Below are positions 49,001-56,458 of a DNA stretch of 64,000 bases, in pieces. The DNA is from Apostichopus japonicus. Taxonomy: Eukaryota; Echinodermata; Holothuroidea; Aspidochirotida; Stichopodidae. The translations under genes and the position numbers were made by a program. The notes beneath the pieces are model-generated. The model was not told the origin of the DNA, ran no database searches, and saw only the letters and a list, made by a program, of their open reading frames with translations. Each line of letters starts with the position of its first letter. The stretch's first letter is position 1. The DNA is taken from NCBI RefSeq assembly GCF_037975245.1, contig NC_092582.1:5246001-5310000 (forward strand). Reading direction: 5' to 3'.

Positions 49001-52000
49001 AACTTATATTATTATCATTATTGTTGTAACGACTTCCCCAATAATTATTACCAATACGGAAGGGTAATAACACGAAAGGTTTAATGTTATTGACATGTGA
49101 TGTAATAAGCGATGAATGCCTATATGATATGCACATTGACATGTGGAACGCGCGCGGAGCGCGCGAAAAATTTTGGTTATATTTTTCGGGCAAGTCGTTA
49201 CAGCCCCCCCAAATCAAATGAGGCTCCTACGCCTATGGTTATAGACATTAAAAGTTAAGAACATTGGGCAACTTTATCATGCTTAAAGTTGGAAGAAACA
49301 CAGTTGTCTCTGAAAAGAAATTAATTTAGTATTTGTTAGACTGATAGCATCCACAAAAAGTGATCCAGATGTTCAAAATAATTTTGCAATGTATTATCAG
49401 GTCTTGACTGTCAGATTTATCAACAGTTAAATATTTACCTGCTTCATCCAGACCCAATGAATCAATCAACTTTGTCAGAATTCTCAAAGAGTTACTGTGG
49501 TTAAGGATTCTCTGGCATCCATCTTCAGCAATGACCAATCTGGAGGGAGGGATATAAAATGACATCGATAATAGATAAATGGCAAACCGGTATCACAAGA
49601 AGATACAAATATAGAACCAGATTGCAAAAATGCATTGTGGTTTTGATGATGCAACATGAGCAGTTTTCTTCTTGAATCTGACATAATGTATACTGTAGTG
49701 AGGGTGTACATGCTTAAAAGGGTTTCACGATTTGACCTCTGATGACTCCAAATGACCTTTGACCTAACACAATAGGCTTCTTTAACTCAATGTGGTACTT
49801 CTACACACACATATACGCCATCATGAATGCATAGGTTACGATTATCATCGAAACCAAAAAGGACAACGACAACGTAGGGAAAAGGAACAAACCTGAAACA
49901 GACCCCAACACAAGAAATGAAAAAGGACATTGAAGCAGGTTACAGTAACAAATTAGGACGGACAATGACAAATCAATCAATGTAATCAAATGTCCATTCC
50001 TATGAAGCTAACATGTGAAGTCTCATGGATTGTACTAAAATGGACAAGTATCTCCCATACAGAGTTGCATTTGAATGATGTCACATGATTACTACTCAGA
50101 ATAAATTCAGTCCAGTTATTTGTGCTATATTCTCTACAAGGTCTGCATAAAAATGATTTTTGTTTTGACTAAGAAAGACATAATTTAGCCATTACAGTTA
50201 GCCTCAACAATTGAACTTTGATACTGATATTACATTTTGTAAGTGGAGGACTTGTTTACACTTTGTAAACTGTAGCAGGAAATAGTCAGAATAAAGCAAA
50301 CATGTTCGTGGGAAATATTTTCAGGTTTGCTATTTCTGTACTAAGGTCAACAGTATTCAAAATTTCATAGCTAGAAATATACAGTACAATGTATGTAACT
50401 GGGATGTTCTGTGACTCAGATGGCATTTGGGAGGATTTTATAGGCTAGGCATAATTTACTTTGTTTTACACAAGTTCCTTTAACTTGTCAAATTAATGGA
50501 ATGAGAGAAAATAGAGTATTGAATCTCATAATCTTTATGAACATTGTGATGAATTTATTTTAGCATTTTGCCACTGAAGAAAACTCATATCCACATTTCC
50601 AGTGACAATATTTTTTTCTTCTAGATTTATGTAAGTATACTGTAAACAGAGCTAATTGTCCCTCTCCTTTCCTTTGATATTCTCTCCCATTGATGTTGCT
50701 AGGCAACTAACTGACTGGAAAATTAAACACCACTTTTTTGTTCTCTTAATGACATGGATATTGCTGCGTTAACTTACCGGGCAAGTACTAATGCAGCGTT
50801 ACTTGCAGTCCACATATTCTCAGAGTTTAAAAGGTTGGATACTTTTTTCACCATCTTATCAAAGTATGGCTCTCTCAAGATCCATTCTCTGCCTGCCGGA
50901 CTGTCAGCCTACATTAAAAAACAAAACAAAAAAACAAAAACAATTTTTAACATTTTGGACAGAGAAAAGAGTCTACAACTCTTGGAGGAAAAGGAACATT
51001 TTGAGATCTTTGCATCCAATAAGTATATCTGTTACAAGTGTATACAGTAGTTGGGAGGGAGTTGCATTCCTTGAATAAGCCAGGGAATCAATTTATCCAG
51101 CTGAGTTCGGTCAGCTTGCGGCTTTGATAAGCCAATGAGGCTTCTTCGCGAGTTAAAATACATACATACATACATAGTTGCATAGCAAAATGCTATACCC
51201 AAATGGTCAACTTGCTATACAAGTGAAAGATCTATGTACAGTAAGTAGCAGTTTCTTACACAGGACCATATTGTATTCATACCAGGTCTGAGGTTACATA
51301 TGTACCATATGTAACCTCAGAGTTTAATTTGAACATTAAATTACTCCCTTTCATCAGGTATTTTCTTTAAATTTACTAATTATCTGCACTTACCAGAGTC
51401 CCGATTGTACCTGCAGCATTCATTACTGACTCAGCATCATCAAAAGATAGCATATCTGTGAGATCGGCCAGGATCTTGTGAGGATACGAGCCGTTGACGA
51501 GACCCAGAACCCGTGACTGTCCCGTGTCCTGCTCGGCAAGAGTACCCAAGATGTATGCAGCATTTCCAGCAGTTCTGGATTATATCCGTATAAACAAAGG
51601 AAAAAAGTCATGATGTTTACATACCTAATTTGTAAACAAATCCACCAAATGTCATAAATAACTGTTCCACAACAAGACTAGTTCTACCTACTTCAATAAG
51701 AGGTCAATAATGATAATATTTCTGTTTGTTTCTCAATGCAGTTGCCAAACTTCCATATTTTGGCAATAACTGTCTGACATTGTCAATTAGTTTAAATTTT
51801 GGAAAATGGCTAAATGGGCAATGTAATAACCATGAATTTTTCTATGGAATGATAAGTAGGAGAGTGTATAGTGATCCTACTTATTATAGGATAGGCACAT
51901 AGTTTTGCTCCTATCCCTTATCCTTACAAGACTGTCAGTTAAAATGTCCATGCCAAATCCCACAGATGAGAATTTATCCCAGTAGCTGATCACTTTCTAA

Positions 52001-53339
52001 AAATGAAATAATATGGAAGGTGAAAGGTGTAGGCCTGTTCAAAATCCCATTAGTTCAGCCATGGCAAGCAATATATATTTCAGATCCTCCTGCAAGCAGG
52101 AACTCGCGAAGAAGCCTCGTTGGCTTATCAAAGCCTCAAGCTGACTGTAGTCAGTCCCTTACATTCATGTTTAACGTCCATGATTATGAATTGTCAATTG
52201 TCAACAACTCTGTAACTGGGCGACATACATTAATCTTGGAGTGAATTCGAACCGGGGACCACCGGGGGGGGGGGGGGGGGCAATACTGTATATGCTTTAA
52301 GGGTGTGAAGACTTGCGCAAAAAGAAACATCTAACGCCGGTAATCTGACCTAGTTTCGAATGAGGTGTAACAGAAGTGTTAGACACCACCATCGATCCCA
52401 GAAAATACACACACAGCTTGCTACCGTCAGTAATTAGACACTAGTGTACAGTTAGTACATAACAGCTACATATCAGGCAAGTAATATACTGAAATGACCG
52501 AACTATATGTAAAACTGACATCAAAGATTGCGTCTGAAATATTATTAGGGTGATAGACTGATTGGCCGGTAGTTCTCAGCGATAGTATTGTCTTGCAAAT
52601 TTGTTTTTTTTAGCGGTTTTAAGAGCATCAGCTAGGGCACGTCCCAGAAGTGAAAACCCGATAGAAAATGTAACAGAGTATCGAGGCAATAACGCGAGCA
52701 ATGATGTGAGAAACCTGTATGATGTCAGCATTTTTTTACCTCTTAACATCTTCTTTGGCATTCCAGTACCTGGAAACCACATTTCTATAAGGGTATAGTA
52801 TAGCTCACTAGCTTGTTTGATCAGTTAATGTGCACTGGTTACATGATCCTGGTTGGCTGTTAGTATTAGTATTTATTCTATATGGATTACATTCCAATAC
52901 TGGCCTAGGCTATATATCTAGTCAACAGAACAGTGGGTCAAGCCTTTAGAAGTTAAGATATGAAGTATGAGATCATATCATAGCTAACACACTAGGAAGT
53001 AGGAGCTCTATACTCTGCAGTAGAACAACAGGACTAACTTTGTAAGTTATAATTAGATAGTGTAGCCATCTATAGCTTACACAATTTGCTCAATACGTTC
53101 TGCTTAACTATGCTTGCAGTGAATATCATTGTATGATATGCCTACCTTGAATTTTCTGATGCTAGTAATCTGACTAATCCCCAAATAAAATCTTCTGATC
53201 CAAAATGAGCCAGAAAAGCATTCACTGTATTCTTCTTATCACGGTGCAAATCATCAACCAACATCTCAAGCGCGTAGGATTTCGAATCTTCTTCTAAAAG
53301 AAGGCGAAAATAGTCGCCCTGTCTCCATTTAAGACTCAT
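23104..53339 (-). CDS. Armadillo-repeat and fibronectin type III domain protein (about 1130 aa, 22 coding exons)
   Basis: Coding exons (minus): 53339-53146, 51574-51394, 50908-50778, 49539-49439, 47428-47334, 46791-46595, 45488-45410, 44708-44519, 43472-43323, 42648-42452, 42040-41974, 41417-41221, 40248-40179, 39346-39278, 38878-38823, 34542-34479, 32163-32111, 31694-30784, 30386-30294, 29110-29012, 27885-27704, 23120-23104. All have AG/GT borders and phases agree at all 21 joins; the total of 3393 nt is 1131 codons with the stop. Residues 1 to about 350 are helical armadillo/HEAT-like repeats, about 355-437, 440-525 and 530-612 are FN3 domains, and the rest is low-complexity Ser/Arg/Asn/Lys. 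There is no signal peptide or membrane segment, so it is a cytoplasmic or nuclear scaffold by inference. It is transcribed divergently from SCAI. I know no named protein with exactly this order. The C-terminal exon is the least certain part. Confidence 0.88.
23370..23490 (+). repeat. Palindromic dispersed repeat copy
   Basis: This copy contains GCCTTTGAAGAAGACCCTGC, TAGGATCGAAACATCAGGCC and an upstream block (TTGTGTTCACCATGCTCATT) also found before the copy at 70-190. The repeat unit is therefore longer than the palindrome alone, about 120-150 bp. Confidence 0.75.
25360..25555 (+). repeat. Dispersed repeat, inverted partner at about 52,300-52,475
   Basis: The text from TACACTAGTGTCTAATTACC through GTTACACCTCATTC to TTTTTGCGCAAGTCTTCACA matches the reverse complement of 52,303-52,470 closely. 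Neither copy has a coding frame. It is a non-autonomous element by inference, with ends not fixed. Confidence 0.7.
26190..26370 (-). mobile_element. tRNA-derived SINE fragment
   Basis: It shares with the complete copy at 44,899-45,216 the blocks GAGGCATTGGAGACAAAGTG, GCCCAAGGACACAA, GATCTGGCC and ATCCTTAGATC, and on the minus strand ends in a tRNA-like head. It is diverged and incomplete. Confidence 0.7.
26719..26744. repeat. Hairpin with 12-bp perfect arms
   Basis: AGGGAGTTGTTA and TAACAACTCCCT are separated by two bases. A shorter relative (AGGGAGTT/AACTCCCT) lies at 11,201-11,224. It sits in a region of repeated TTGGGCCC-type text (26,590-26,960). Confidence 0.7.
27291..27430. repeat. Long hairpin of the palindromic dispersed repeat
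   Basis: Arms of about 60 bp (27291-27351 and 27367-27430) are near-perfect reverse complements, from ATGTGTAAAAGTAAGTTGGC through CTGAC, AGGATCTTCTTCAAAGGC to an A-run/T-run loop. Two family copies lie head to head, in the ARM-FN3 intron between exons 21 and 22. If transcribed it would form a strong stem-loop. Confidence 0.85.
30784..39346 (-). CDS. ARM-FN3 protein, exons 14-18: disordered basic/serine-rich tail
   Basis: Exons 14-17 are small (69, 56, 64 and 53 nt) and encode Ser/Lys/Arg-rich linkers (TKTSRKSSSAT, LSGSSHSLDSRSRPHS, SSSKKSGHSNRRKSS). Exon 18 is 911 nt (31694-30784), the longest in the window, rich in Asn, Ser, Arg and Ser-Pro motifs (for example SDRRSPGRNRPSRILSPARK). No folded domain is visible. 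The many Ser-Pro and Arg-x-x-Ser sites suggest a phosphorylated regulatory tail, by inference. The small exons are of the kind often alternatively spliced. Confidence 0.85.
33249..33790. repeat. Minisatellite interrupted by a MITE
   Basis: The unit AATGCTGTAACTATTAACAC plus TAACAAGCAAATTTCTGCT is repeated three times at 33,249-33,355 and once more at 33,737-33,790. The element at 33,356-33,728 splits the array. Confidence 0.8.
33356..33728 (+). mobile_element. hAT-like MITE (373 bp)
   Basis: Ends are CAGTGGCGGACCTAGGGG and (reverse complement) CAGTGGCTGAGCGTCCAT. Flanking 8-mers AAGCAAAT (33348-33355) and AAGAAAAT (33729-33736) differ at one position, fitting an 8-bp hAT target-site duplication. 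The interior matches the reverse complement of 48,552-48,953, including GGAAATGACCC and GGCGCCAGCAGTCCATTTGA. There is no coding frame. Confidence 0.85.
35720..36352. repeat. 53-bp minisatellite, about 12 copies
   Basis: The unit contains CTATATATGATCTCTTTGTA and GGAATAAAAGTACTTAGAGA. The GATCTC anchor recurs at 35742, 35794, 35848, 35901, 35954, 36010, 36063, 36114, 36167, 36218, 36271 and 36324, a spacing of 51-56 bp. It lies in the ARM-FN3 intron between exons 15 and 16. Confidence 0.95.
40179..41417 (-). CDS. ARM-FN3 protein, exons 12-13: third FN3 domain
   Basis: Exon 12 encodes APSKPSLTVLGRSEIQVTW, APPDNPLGRLHRFELTLNG and RRLTPATDYVFT. Its donor (TTCACG|GTGAGT, 41221/41220) joins exon 13 in phase 0 to give VIAVTSEGKC. 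The intron between them begins with a tandem array that copies the end of exon 12 and its donor (see 40,780-41,262). Confidence 0.92.
40465..40650. repeat. Palindromic dispersed repeat with spaced arms
   Basis: The left arm GGCCTGACATTTTGATCCTA and the right arm GAAGAAGATCCTGCAGGGATC are family ends in opposite orientation, separated by about 110 bp that include C-rich CCCCCACTCCCCCCT repeats. Confidence 0.7.
40780..41262 (-). repeat. Tandem array copying the end of exon 12 and its 5' splice site
   Basis: Six units begin (plus-strand AGGATT anchor) at 40794, 40878, 40955, 41040, 41125 and 41202, spacing 77-85 bp. The unit at 41202 contains the true exon 12 end; the other five lie in the following intron. 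On the minus strand each holds about 40 nt of exon (GGCTAACACCGGCTACCGAT, TATGTATTCACG) plus GTGAGTCATCTGCAATCCTG. Donors are intact in most units; the farthest unit has CAG|GTGAGT (40,812), the second farthest is mutated to GTTAGT. Confidence 0.93.
41538..41858 (-). other. Unexplained 106-codon open frame in the intron between exons 11 and 12
   Basis: The frame contains SVRTEVQEFIDKRTKESC and similar protein-like text ending HPTFNVVLS and a stop. It has no clear acceptor and no recognised domain. It may be a remnant of a mobile element or an unlisted cassette exon (a possible donor AATGTG|GTACTG lies near its end). Confidence 0.3.
41974..42648 (-). CDS. ARM-FN3 protein, exons 10-11: second FN3 domain
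   Basis: Landmarks are PDPPEGLRLLNATTSQLKLSW, APPTLNNAHIKGYMVY, SGLSPTTSYELS, then VCAINHKGRG from exon 11. The core Trp, the L.P.T.Y motif and the G-strand Gly are all present. Exon 11 is only 67 nt. Confidence 0.92.
42230..42345. repeat. About 48-bp tandem repeat, three copies
   Basis: The unit ATTATATGCTGGACTACCTG plus AACTTATATATAGGTTTATG is present three times, the last truncated. It is in the intron between exons 10 and 11. Confidence 0.85.
42800..43044 (-). mobile_element. Possible hAT remnant
   Basis: Read on the minus strand from 43,044, the end CAGCGGTCCGCAAACTTTTA looks like the terminal repeat of Charlie/Tip100-type hAT elements. The other end and the target-site duplication were not found, so it is probably truncated. 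Confidence 0.4.
43323..44708 (-). CDS. ARM-FN3 protein, exons 8-9: first FN3 domain
   Basis: Exon 8 begins after the acceptor TTCAAACAG (a second AG nine bases on would drop ATQ) and carries KPDPPNLEVKGANQVEVTWS, with the FN3 Pro-rich start and core Trp. Exon 9 supplies the second sheet: ELIYKG, then TATGLRPNTQYGFWIALS with the conserved L.P.T.Y pattern. The intron (44518-43473) falls between strands C' and E; the same two-exon layout recurs in the next two domains, pointing to internal duplication. Confidence 0.9.
43590..44280. repeat. Degenerate ACTGTAGTA-rich minisatellite
   Basis: Imperfect units of about 50-60 bp contain GACTGTAGTATTCTGGTAGT and AAAATGGCAGTACTACTGTA; higher-order copies are visible (for example TGGTATCATTTAGTGTGATA twice). 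It fills most of the intron between exons 8 and 9. Confidence 0.9.
44899..45216 (-). mobile_element. tRNA-derived SINE, complete, with 11-bp target-site duplication
   Basis: On the minus strand, 5' to 3', there is a tRNA-like head with an A box (GGTCAAGTGGTTAAGGC) and B box (GGTTCGAGTC), then a conserved body (TGTCCTTGGGCAAGGCACTT), AAGCGC-type text and an AATATTATTAAT tail. Perfect 11-bp direct repeats AACTTTGATCA flank it (44888-44898 and 45217-45227). This shows retroposition by a LINE machinery. It lies in the ARM-FN3 intron between exons 7 and 8. Confidence 0.88.
45410..53339 (-). CDS. ARM-FN3 protein, exons 1-7: armadillo/HEAT-like repeat block
   Basis: These exons encode residues 1-326. 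Recurrent helix-pair signatures appear: TAGNAAYILGTLAE, ESVMNAAGTIGTL, MWTASNAALVLARL, GMNAAFAIGRLCDTDEG, CSKNSCYALSCLAANDEG and GWFAAMTLRTLA. Each is an N-A-A/G-hydrophobic helix spaced about 42 residues apart, with DEGQKRLL and DEGHKRLL between, the typical armadillo layout. The start ATG at 53339 opens MSLKWRQGDYFRLLLEE. Exon 1 ends AG|GTAGGC, a slightly weak donor. Confidence 0.88.
45578..46115. repeat. About 100-bp tandem repeat with (TA)n tracts
   Basis: The unit GATAGAGCTAGCTTGATGAA, then TAGGAGATGTAAGCCAAACA and CCATCAACGTTAGTA is repeated twice clearly and three times degenerately. Pure TA runs lie at 45,659-45,679 and 45,979-46,015. The long minus-strand frame here is a by-product of the repeat. 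Confidence 0.85.
47526..47865 (+). mobile_element. hAT-like MITE (340 bp) with perfect 8-bp TSD
   Basis: Ends are CAGTGGCATGGC and, on the complement, CAGTTGCGTCGC. The target-site duplication GCTAGGAT is perfect (47518-47525 and 47866-47873). It is inserted into a copy of the palindromic repeat, whose halves lie on both sides (CCTTTGAACAAGACCCT before, CAGCAGCAGTTGATAAAC after). No coding frame. Confidence 0.88.
48116..49237. mobile_element. TIR element with GTTATAGA 8-bp TSD and internal 84-bp tandem repeats
   Basis: The terminal inverted repeat CATAGGCGTAGGAG is perfect at both ends. The 8-bp duplication GTTATAGA is perfect (48108-48115 and 49238-49245), which fits a hAT-type element. Inside, a unit of 82-86 bp (GTGAAAATTNGGGCAATATG then CTGAGAATTTTTCGGGCACC) recurs from 48174, 48260, 48342, 48424 and 48509. 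A second MITE (48,552-48,953) is inserted in it. The original length without the insert and its TSD is 712 bp. No transposase frame. Confidence 0.88.
48552..48953 (-). mobile_element. hAT-like MITE (402 bp) nested in the 48.1-kb element
   Basis: Ends are CAGTGACGGAGC and (complement) CAGTGGCGGAGC. The target-site duplication GCACCTAC is perfect (48544-48551 and 48954-48961). It is the same family as 33,356-33,728, in opposite orientation. Because it interrupts a tandem unit of the host element, it is the younger insertion. Confidence 0.92.
51287..51321. repeat. Perfect palindrome with 16-bp arms
   Basis: TCTGAGGTTACATATG and CATATGTAACCTCAGA are separated by TAC. It lies in the intron between exons 2 and 3 of the ARM-FN3 gene. 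Confidence 0.9.
52300..52475 (-). repeat. Dispersed repeat, inverted partner of 25,360-25,555
   Basis: Reverse-complement copy of the element at 25.4 kb, directly after a poly-G run (52,263-52,281). It lies in ARM-FN3 intron 1. Confidence 0.7.
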
Positions 53340-53744
53340 CTTGGTATTACTATACTAAGTTATCCCCATTCTGCCGTGAATGCGATTAAAAACCAGGCCT
53401 AGACTAGGCCCAAAGAAGGTGCTTTTAAGAAAAGTCCAAAAGTCACACAACTAGAATGAGCCTAGGCCTAAGCACTATAAATATTGTAGGCTGCACTTGT
53501 TCAGTGTCGACATAGGCCTAAGTTGCAACGACTGAGCACACACAGGCGAACAAGTGCGTCGCTAAGGTTTGTTGACACTTGACAACTGCTTGCATGCTGA
53601 GCGTTTCAATAGGCTCATTGACCTTTCTAACCGGTGATAGAGGTTTCCGACGATAATAAGGGACGACTTACTTAACGACGAGAAACCAGTTGACCACTGA
53701 TCAAACATATAATGCTTTACAGGTTACATCAGGTCTTTAGTTAA
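53340..53744. promoter_or_regulatory. Divergent promoter between ARM-FN3 and SCAI
   Basis: The two start codons (53339 minus, 53745 plus) are 405 bp apart, head to head. The interval has repeated AGGCCTA words (CTAGGCCTAAG, CATAGGCCTAAG, CAGGCCTAGACTAGGCCC) and scattered CpG, with no convincing TATA box. One shared regulatory region for both genes is inferred. Confidence 0.65.
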
Positions 53745-56458
53745 ATGGAAGACAACGAATTAGCTGAACAACCTGTTGTAGATGAATCGAGAAAAATCGT
53801 CCAAGAGTTTGTCTTCTTGTTGGAAAAGTCAAAGCAATTATTCAATGGTTTAAGGTGCTTTCTCCGTTCCAGCCTATGTTTGTAATATGTGGACTAGTTT
53901 CACGAACACAGTTGTGTACTCTACTAACTGCTCTCGATTTGTTTGTAATTTTACCAAACCATGAAGTTGTAATTGAGTAGACTTGAAAAAAATGAGGGTC
54001 TAACTTTAGATTCCGTACCATATGAATGGGAAAGCTTACTTCGAATCGGCAGAATAAGGTTAGGGGTTAGGAAGTAGGGTTAGAGTAAGGGGTTAGGAAT
54101 TAGGGTTAGGAAGTAGGGTTAGGGAGTAGGGTTAGGAAGAAGGGAATAGGGTTAGGGGTTAGGAAGTAGGGTTGAATGGTACGGATTCTAAATTAGTACC
54201 AAAATGAGGATTCTTTTTTCTAAAAATTAAAGTCCAGTTCTGTTCAACGGTCATTTTCACATCTTTGTTCTTTCTTTTTAGACTAGAGTTGGAGGTGGGT
54301 TGGCTTGAGGGAGTGCTAAGTTCTAGTGCTAAGTTATATGGTACAATAGTAAAATCATCTATTAAATGATATTTGAATGTTATATACACCTTGGTAGTGG
54401 GGGGTGGGGGGTGGTCTAGAAACAAATCAATTGAAAAAACATTTATTTCTTGCTTCCTATGAACGGACACATATTGTGTGTTTTGTATTTTGATTTCAAG
54501 ACTGTGTTTAATGATTTTCAATTACAGAGACCTTCCACAGTACGGCAATATCCAATGGCAGTCCTATTTTGCAAGGTCCTTTGATGTGTATACAAAGCTT
54601 TGGAAATATCAACAAGACAACAGGTACTGTAAGTCAAAGGAGATCAATGCCTCAAACCGGAAAGTAAAAGAAAGACAGAAATGATGGCCACTTGCATCAG
54701 CAGTCAGTTTCTTATTAAATATTATGTAGAAATAAATTGTTATTAGAAAACTGTGTGAGAAATTTTAGACAATGGTTATTTTTCAAAGAAATTTAGAGCC
54801 ATCCAGCCCTTATATGGTGGTGGATTCAATTTACTGTAGGCCATTTCTCTGCTGTGTGTTCTCGTCAGAAGACACAGTTCCTTCAACACCGCATTAGCCA
54901 GGGAGCAGGCCCCAGTTTCACTCAATACAGCCCAGTCTTTTTACTCATTCCTATTGTCTAAATATTTCTATAAGGTACTGTAGCAATGCATCATGGACAT
55001 AATTTGTTTGATTCTCTGCTCACCGAAAAGTGCATTCCAGCATCTGATTTGAGCAAATCCTAATGACATGTCTGCACCTATTCCTGCAAATTTGGATCAT
55101 TTGAGCCATATATTTGTTTACCTAATGCTCTTGTTGGCCCACCCCACCCTCCCCCCATCCCACCCCTCCCATATTCCCAACAAGGAAAATCCACACACAA
55201 ATTCCATTGTTGTAGCATTTATGGAATTAGTCTGGGCTGTGTGTCATTATTCTAAACTCTGCTGTTTTTTTTTGCAGAGAGAACAACTAATTTATCAATT
55301 CTGTTCCTGTGTCAGTATTAGATTTCAAAATGAACAACTGTCATAGTAATCATGATTTATCAGGATGAAAACAAAACATTGAAGAATATATGATTTTCAA
55401 CATAATATCCATTGTGCTATGTATTTTGAGCTTACAAAAGTTGTGAATTAATTATCAATATTTTTTTTTTTAAATTGTTCTTCCTTTATTCATCTAGAGA
55501 GGTTCTTGAAAACGTTTATGGCTTGAAGCGATGGCAAATTGGAGAGATTGCATCGAAGATTGGTCAACTTTATTACCACTATTAGTGAGTTCATGCTTTT
55601 TCTTTCTTACTGTATTTTACCAAAATATAAGTTACAGGCATACTTGACGTCCTGAACCAAAACGATAATTTTTCTAAAATATATTTTGAGTCGGTTTCGT
55701 AATGAATCAAGACTGGAGAGTTTAATATTTTGTGTTAGGTGACTCGAAGAAGATCGTGAAGTTTTTCTTCAGAGAAATATTACAACGAATAGATTCAAGA
55801 AAATCAGGTTATGACTTAAATGAAGTGACTCCTTTCAACTCCCCATTTGGTTGCAAAGCATTTTTTTATTTTTAATTTGAACACCTAGTCTGGCAGTGAA
55901 GTTTGTTTGATCTAAGGTTTAACAACGTTCTGACTAAGCCCATCCTGCATCTGTTGAAACCTATAATTGTTAGATACCTGAGTGAAGTCAGAAATGCCAT
56001 TATGAAAGTCTGTATATTTACTTGATTGATGGCGCTATTCAGTAATAGCAAATTACTACAATAATGTTCAAAGTTATATTTTGTAAGTTATTCTGTGATG
56101 TAATACACTTAAAAGCATAAGAATAGAAACCTCTGGATTAAAGGGTTGGGGGAGGGGGGGGGTGTGGAATCAAGTAATGTGAATAAAATTCTGTGCAAAG
56201 AGTTATTTTTAATTTTGATTGTTTCCAAAATTGTCAAAGACAGCAAGTTAATAGTCAGTTTATTGATTGTTACATTTTTTACCATATTGGTCAAGTCATC
56301 ACAGCAATTCTCTTTTACGCTTGCCAATGATACTGTTATTGTTATCCTGCCCGGAACAGTTTGAGAACAAGTGAGACCAACTACCTCCATGAGGCCTTGT
56401 CGTTCTACTCAGCGATCAGAGAGAGAGGTTACTTTTCAAAGCTCAGCAAAGAAACAGG
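53745..56458 (+). CDS. SCAI: SCAI exons 1-4
   Basis: Exon 1 begins MEDNELAEQPVVDESRKIVQ and ends TTTAAG|GTGCTT, a weaker donor. Exon 2 (54528-54623) gives LPQYGNIQWQSYFARSFDVY, exon 3 (55498-55584) the near-invariant YGLKRWQIGEIASKIGQLYY, and exon 4 (56360-56458) RTSETNYLHEALSFYSAIRE. All four joins are phase 2. Intron 1 carries the telomere-like TIR element at 53,997-54,200. Confidence 0.95.

Noticed and set aside
54058-54172. A true interstitial telomere or fusion point
   Set aside because: Words are degenerate and the tract is bounded by inverted repeats and an 8-bp TSD, so it is inside a small mobile element.
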